Source: Metarhizobium sp039808465 (lineage in GTDB: Bacteria; Pseudomonadota; Alphaproteobacteria; Rhizobiales; Rhizobiaceae). From it: a stretch of DNA of 7,641 nucleotides. Numbering within the stretch: the stretch's first letter is position 1; each line of letters opens with the position of its first letter. Positions 4,138 through 7,641 of the stretch are shown piece by piece. Where the stretch lies: the NCBI GenBank assembly GCA_039808465.1, contig JBDHTA010000189.1:1-7641 (forward strand), given 5' to 3'. Under the pieces are notes generated by a model. That model was not told the DNA's origin. It saw only the letters and a list, made by a program, of their open reading frames with translations, and made no database searches. The position numbers and the translations under genes were made by a program.

Positions 4138-5151
4138 ATGACGCATCGAAAATCGCATTATGGCGAGGGCAGGCTGTTTGCCGTGGCGCCGATGATCGAC
4201 TGGACGGATACCCATTGCCGGTATTTTCATCGTCAATTGTCGCGCAAGGCCCTGCTCTATACGGAAATGGTGGTCGCCGACGCGATCATCCATGGGCCGC
4301 GCCAGCGTTTGCTCGGTCATCATGCCGAAGAGCATCCGGTGGCGCTTCAGCTTGGCGGGTCCGATGCGGGCAAGCTTGCGGAAGCGGCGCGCATCGCCGC
4401 CGATTTCCGCTATGACGAAATCAATCTCAATGTCGGCTGTCCCTCCGATCGCGTGCAATCCGGCACCTTCGGCGCCTGCCTGATGCGCGAGCCGGAAACG
4501 GTGGAGCGCGCCGTTGCCGCCATGAAGCAGGTGAGCGATGTGCCCGTCACCGTCAAATGCCGCATCGGCGTCGACGATCAGGAGCCCGGCGACGTGCTGC
4601 CGGATTTCCTGCGCCGCGTCATCGGCGCGGGCGCGGATGCCATCTGGATCCATGCGCGAAAAGCCTGGCTCAAGGGGCTTTCGCCGAAGGAAAACCGTGA
4701 AATCCCGCCGCTGGATTATCCGCTGGTCTACGCCATGAAGCGTGAAAATCCGGATGTGTTCATCGGCATCAATGGCGGCATCGCCGATCTCGATCAGGCG
4801 GCTTTGCATCTTGAGCATATGGATGGCGTCATGCTCGGCCGCGCCGCCTACCAGAATGCCTCTATTCTCGCGGATGTCGATCACCGCATCTATGGCGAAC
4901 CCGCAAAGGCGATGGACTGGAACGGCCTGCGCGACCGGATGATGACCTATGCCGAAGCGCATATGGCGGCGGGCGGCAAGCTGCATCACGTCACCAAACA
5001 TATGGTCGGGCTGTTTCAGGGCATTGCGGGCGCGCGCCGTTTCCGGCAAATTCTCTCCATGGATGCCAACAGGCCCGGCGCCGGGCCGGAGGTGATCGCC
5101 GCCGCCTTCGCCGCCGTCGACCCGGCGGGAGAGCGGGAACTGACCGCCTGA
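4138..5151 (+). CDS. dusA: tRNA-dihydrouridine synthase DusA
   Basis: This 337-residue FMN-dependent enzyme reduces uridine to dihydrouridine in the tRNA D-loop with NADPH (U20/U20a in the DusA group). It has a TIM barrel followed by a helical tRNA-binding domain. Visible hallmarks are the N-terminal AVAPMIDWTDTHCRYF (15-30), YTEMV, EEHPVALQLGGSD (64-76), and YDEINLNVGCPSDRVQSGTFGACLM (92-116) with catalytic Cys101. Further on are the FMN/RNA residues in HARKAWLKGLSPKENREIPPLDYP (172-195), INGGI (211-215), DGVMLGRAAYQN (229-240) and HMVGLFQGIAGAR (288-300). These match the DusA subgroup rather than DusB or DusC. The start at 4138 lies 34 bases after the tRNA. No good Shine-Dalgarno precedes it (only GGA at 4123), so the mRNA may be processed from the tRNA transcript and translated weakly. 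Length is normal. Confidence 0.96.
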   Translation: MTHRKSHYGEGRLFAVAPMIDWTDTHCRYFHRQLSRKALLYTEMVVADAIIHGPRQRLLGHHAEEHPVALQLGGSDAGKLAEAARIAADFRYDEINLNVGCPSDRVQSGTFGACLMREPETVERAVAAMKQVSDVPVTVKCRIGVDDQEPGDVLPDFLRRVIGAGADAIWIHARKAWLKGLSPKENREIPPLDYPLVYAMKRENPDVFIGINGGIADLDQAALHLEHMDGVMLGRAAYQNASILADVDHRIYGEPAKAMDWNGLRDRMMTYAEAHMAAGGKLHHVTKHMVGLFQGIAGARRFRQILSMDANRPGAGPEVIAAAFAAVDPAGERELTA

Positions 5152-5163
5152 GGGAATACCGGA

Positions 5164-5202
5164 TGTGTGGAAAACGGGGAGATCATCTCCTCACCACATT
5201 TT
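5164..5202 (+). terminator. Possible imperfect terminator after dusA
   Basis: An inner stem GGGGAGA (5176-5182) pairs with TCTCCTC (5186-5192, one G-T pair) around a 3-base loop. An outer stem TGTGG (5166-5170) pairs with CCACA (5194-5198) across an internal loop. TTTT follows at 5199-5202. It begins 12 bases after the dusA stop. The internal loop and short T-run make it weaker than the terminator at 3022. Confidence 0.4.
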
Positions 5203-5362
5203 CGTCCCGACTGCGCCCGAGAATAACACCGCTTCGGCTTGATGCCGATGATGCGAGCCGGTACGACTGGAACCGGAGCCGGAAGCAGTTCCAGAAGCGG
5301 GCCTTCTCCGTTTCGCTGTGGAATTGCCTGAGAAACGTGAACGTGAAGAAGCAGGTGACGGC

Positions 5363-5956
5363 GTGATCGACCCCTATGCGATGCTTGGACTGGATCGGGA
5401 CGCCGAAAGCGAGGCGATCAAGCAGGCCTGGCGCAAGGCCGTGAAGAACGCCCATCCCGACGCAGGCGGCGATATCGAGCATTTCGCCCGCCTTCAGACG
5501 GCCTATGATCTGCTGAGGGATCCCGTGCGCCGCAAGGTTTACGACGATACCGGCTACGATCCGCAGCTTGCCGATCCCCGCGATATCGAAGGCGTGCTGA
5601 TTCTCGAAGCGCTGGTCAACGATTTCATTCTCGACGAGCGCGAGCCGGGCAGCTTCGATCCCGTTGCCGCCATGCGCCGCAAGCTGACCGACGATATCGT
5701 CAAGAGCCGGTTTCACATTCTGGAGCTGGAGCGGCATCGCGCCCGCCTGCGCAAGCATATGGACCGCATGGGCCGCCGCCCGGAAACCGATGTGCTCGGC
5801 TCCATGCTGCGCGCCCGCAGCCAGTCGATCGCCGATGCGATCCGCAAGGCGGAAGCCCAGATCGACACCATCGAGCACGCCTATACCATGCTGGAGGGCT
5901 ATAGCTACGAGGTCGAGCGCATCGAAGCCGCCGTCGAGGTCAAGGCCGCGGAATAG
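5363..5956 (+). CDS. J-domain (DnaJ-like) co-chaperone with helical C-terminus
   Basis: The 197-residue product begins with a J domain: DPYAMLGLDRDAESEAIKQA (3-22), AWRKAVKNAHPDAGG with the Hsp70-activating HPD at 31-33, then FARLQTAYDLLRDPVRRKVYDDTG (41-64). It lacks the G/F region, zinc fingers and C-terminal substrate domains of true DnaJ. The rest (about 75-197) is charged and helical, probably coiled coil in the ELERHRARLRKHMDRMG part. It is likely a specialised cytosolic partner of DnaK with unknown clients. I chose the GTG at 5363 because AGGTGA (5353-5358) precedes it and the J domain starts at once. A GTG at 5318 would add 15 charged residues and is the alternative. It stands between dusA and a convergent gene. 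Confidence 0.88.
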   Translation: MIDPYAMLGLDRDAESEAIKQAWRKAVKNAHPDAGGDIEHFARLQTAYDLLRDPVRRKVYDDTGYDPQLADPRDIEGVLILEALVNDFILDEREPGSFDPVAAMRRKLTDDIVKSRFHILELERHRARLRKHMDRMGRRPETDVLGSMLRARSQSIADAIRKAEAQIDTIEHAYTMLEGYSYEVERIEAAVEVKAAE

Positions 5957-5969
5957 GACCGGAGCGCGC

Positions 5970-6021
5970 TATCGGCCAACCAGGCTGCTGGCGCGAAGCC
6001 CCTCCCCGTCAGCGGCCGATA
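5970..6021. repeat. Inverted repeat between convergent genes
   Basis: TATCGGCC (5970-5977) and GGCCGATA (6014-6021) are perfect arms around 36 bases that contain a smaller CCAG/CTGG hairpin. The element lies between the stops of the J-domain gene and the minus-strand exported-protein gene. It may fold at both mRNA 3' ends. There is no T-run, so a terminator role is unproven. Confidence 0.35.
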
Positions 6022-6037
6022 ACAGCCCGCGCCGTGA

Positions 6038-6520
6038 TCAATTGCTGGCTTTCTCTACGATCATTTCGCCGAGTTCATCGATCATCACCGTCCAGCTTTC
6101 CGGCTCCTTCGCCTGCGGTTCCGTTTTCAGATAGACGGTGGCGAACATGCCGGGCTGCGTGGTGATGCCGGAGGAGCTTTCCGGCCGGATATCCGTCACG
6201 AAGGGTTTCAGCCGGTTCAATTCCTCGACCTCGACGCTCGACACCACCGCGACGCCCTCCTCGCCGCTGGCAATCTGCTGGAGATAAATCCGGGCGGTGC
6301 GATCCGGCTGGCGCACCGTCACCAGCTTGTAATAGCCTTGGCGCGGCGGCTGATCGCTGGCGGCGGTATCGGCGGTTTCCGTCCAGTAGCCGGTGCTGGT
6401 AACGAAGGTAACCGAGGACGGCAGGTTATCGATATCCTCGGCCTTCAAAGGGGCTGCCTGCATAAGCAGCGCAGCCAGAATGGCGCCTATCCGCAGGCGT
6501 GACATCATCGGCAAAAGCAT
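6038..6520 (-). CDS. Exported protein of unknown function, downstream of nadK
   Basis: I do not recognise the family. The 160-residue product has a signal peptide (MLLPMMSRLR, hydrophobic core 11-24, APLKA cleavage before Glu28). The mature domain is about 133 residues, without cysteine or membrane segments, and predicted rich in beta strands. Features include the TSTGYW segment (41-46), YYKLVTVRQPDRTARIYLQQI (63-83), and a strand-rich C-terminus GMFATVYLKTE and SWTVMIDELGEMIVEK. It is likely a soluble periplasmic protein. The start at 6520 has AGGA about 9 bases upstream. ATGs at 6508/6505 and 6553 lack ribosome sites, and the longer open frame to 6772 only overlaps the end of nadK. It lies 112 bases downstream of nadK on the same strand and could be co-transcribed. 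Confidence 0.75.
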   Translation of the reverse strand: MLLPMMSRLRIGAILAALLMQAAPLKAEDIDNLPSSVTFVTSTGYWTETADTAASDQPPRQGYYKLVTVRQPDRTARIYLQQIASGEEGVAVVSSVEVEELNRLKPFVTDIRPESSSGITTQPGMFATVYLKTEPQAKEPESWTVMIDELGEMIVEKASN

Positions 6521-6632
6521 GGCGCATGGTCCTGTGCTGAAAGAATGAAGCATATTCAAAGGATACCGGTTTTCACTCGCAAATGCATGAATGAAGAAAG
6601 TAGAGCGCGAACCTGACTGAGCCAGAGCGGCG

Positions 6633-7406
6633 CTATGACGGAAACTGCTCCGCGAGAATACGATCCGACCAGGAGCGGTCGGGATCGGACAGAATCCGCG
6701 CCGTCCGGTGCGCAGTCTGGGCGATGCGGACATGGGTGACGGTTTTGGCTTCGGTATAATCGGCCACCGCATTCACGGGACGCTTTTCCGCCTCCAGAAT
6801 ATGGATATCGACGGTGACCTTGTTCGGCAGCAGCGCGCCGCGCCAGCTTCTCGGCCGGAAGGCGCTGACCGGCGTCAGCGCCAGAAGCGGCGCCTCGAGC
6901 GGCAGGATCGGCCCGTGAGCGGAGAGATTATAGGCGGTGGACCCGGCGGGCGTCGCAACCATCACGCCATCGCAGACCAGTTCCTGAAGCCGCACCTTGC
7001 CATCGATCTCGACACGCAGCTTCGCGGCCTGATGCGATTGGCGAAACAGCGACACCTCGTTGATGGCGAGCGCGATGGTGGTGGTGCCATCGGCATTGGC
7101 AGTGGTCATGCGCAGGGGGTGAAACTCGTTGGACACGGCGGCATCGATGCGCTCATGCAGGTTTTCCAGCCGGTAATCGTTCATGAGAAAGCCGACCGAG
7201 CCCCGGTTCATGCCGTAGACGCTCTTGCCGGTGTTCATCGTCTGGTGCAGCGTCTGCAACATGAAACCATCGCCGCCCAGCGCGACGATGACATCCGCCT
7301 CTTCCGGCGAACAATCGCCATAGTGGCGCACGAGTTCCTCCCGCGCGCTGAGCGCGCCCGCGGCGGTGGAGGCGACAAACGAAAGCTTCTGGCCGGTGCG
7401 CAACAT
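6633..7406 (-). CDS. nadK: NAD kinase
   Basis: The enzyme phosphorylates NAD+ to NADP+ with ATP (or polyphosphate in some members) in the cytosol and is essential in most bacteria. The 257-residue length is that of rhizobial NadK. The catalytic GGDG motif is at 44-47 in DVIVALGGDGFMLQTLH. YGMNRGSVGFLMN (64-76), AINEVSL (114-120) with the NE pair, and the diagnostic CDGVMVATPAGSTAYNLSAHGPILP (145-169) follow in normal order and spacing. The C-terminal EAEKRPVNAVAD block completes the beta-rich domain. The ATG at 7404-7406 is preceded by AGGGGA (complement of 7413-7418) with 6-base spacing. The frame stays open to 7592, but that extension has no family likeness and no ribosome site. The gene diverges from tRNA-Thr and is followed on the same strand by the exported-protein gene. 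Confidence 0.96.
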   Translation of the reverse strand: MLRTGQKLSFVASTAAGALSAREELVRHYGDCSPEEADVIVALGGDGFMLQTLHQTMNTGKSVYGMNRGSVGFLMNDYRLENLHERIDAAVSNEFHPLRMTTANADGTTTIALAINEVSLFRQSHQAAKLRVEIDGKVRLQELVCDGVMVATPAGSTAYNLSAHGPILPLEAPLLALTPVSAFRPRSWRGALLPNKVTVDIHILEAEKRPVNAVADYTEAKTVTHVRIAQTAHRTARILSDPDRSWSDRILAEQFPS

Positions 7407-7526
7407 ATCCCTTCCCCTACCGTCCGGATCTGGTAGCGGCAAAGCTCTGAAAGGACAAGCCATTTGAACCCGCATCCGGTTCGCCCGGAAGCCAGCGGGC
7501 GAAAAAACGCCGCTTTGCGGAAAGGT

Positions 7527-7555
7527 CTTTACATGCCGGGAAAATCTGATAACTG
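7527..7555 (+). promoter_or_regulatory. Weak candidate promoter for tRNA-Thr
   Basis: CTTTAC (7527-7532) and TAACTG (7550-7555) are 17 bases apart, a loose fit to CTTGAC-N17-CTATAT. The tRNA begins 10 bases further on. The -10 match is poor. The rest of 7407-7565, shared with the divergent nadK, shows nothing else I can name. Confidence 0.25.
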
Positions 7556-7565
7556 CGTACAGGCT

Positions 7566-7641
<76 letters not shown>

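Noticed and set aside
4117..5049. 310-codon open frame antisense to dusA
   Set aside because: It lies wholly opposite a strongly conserved enzyme. Long antisense frames are common in GC-rich coding DNA, and its residues look like shadow translation.
5183..5878. 231-codon minus-strand open frame across the J-domain gene
   Set aside because: It is antisense to a gene with an intact HPD J domain and has no start signal or family resemblance.
6708..7436. 242-codon plus-strand open frame across nadK
   Set aside because: It is opposite NAD kinase with all its catalytic motifs and reads as a His/Arg/Gly-rich shadow.

Overview
The window looks like an ordinary chromosomal stretch of a GC-rich alphaproteobacterium, most likely a member of the Rhizobiaceae (Agrobacterium/Rhizobium group). 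Supporting signs are a DUF982 protein (a family expanded in Rhizobiales), a 257-residue NAD kinase of the rhizobial type, a DusA-type dihydrouridine synthase, alphaproteobacterial EcfG-type stress promoters (GGAAC-N16-CGTT) and high GC at third codon positions. I see no transposase, integrase, phage gene, CRISPR array or defence system.

Layout. Positions 1-598 hold the C-terminal half of an AGE-family sugar epimerase/isomerase (plus strand, cut by the window edge). It converges on a minus-strand UPF0303/HbpS-like gene (639-1133), with a hairpin between them. A DUF2171 gene (1294-1554) and a DUF982 gene (1774-2043) follow on the plus strand. The 219 bases between them are the most interesting non-coding stretch. 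They contain a bidirectional terminator, two divergent EcfG-type promoters and a near-perfect 20-bp dyad, and they could encode a short minus-strand stress sRNA of about 85 nt. Two tandem, diverged genes for small exported two-cysteine proteins come next (2239-2592 and 2678-2998). A textbook terminator closes them.

A minus-strand SIMPL/YggE-like periplasmic protein gene (3139-3876) diverges from tRNA-Ile2(CAU) (4028-4103). The tRNA is followed 34 bases later by dusA (4138-5151), so a tRNA and a tRNA-modifying enzyme lie in one probable unit. A J-domain protein gene (5363-5956) follows. It converges on a minus-strand pair: an exported protein of unknown function (6038-6520) lying downstream of nadK (6633-7406). 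A complete tRNA-Thr(UGU) occupies the last 76 bases and diverges from nadK.

How the parts fit. Most genes are housekeeping (tRNA, tRNA modification, NADP synthesis, co-chaperone). Superimposed is an envelope and stress flavour: DUF982 under an EcfG promoter, DUF2171, the SIMPL protein and the exported two-cysteine pair. The best candidate for something undescribed is the divergent EcfG promoter pair at 1668-1746 with its possible sRNA. This is inferred from sequence motifs only.
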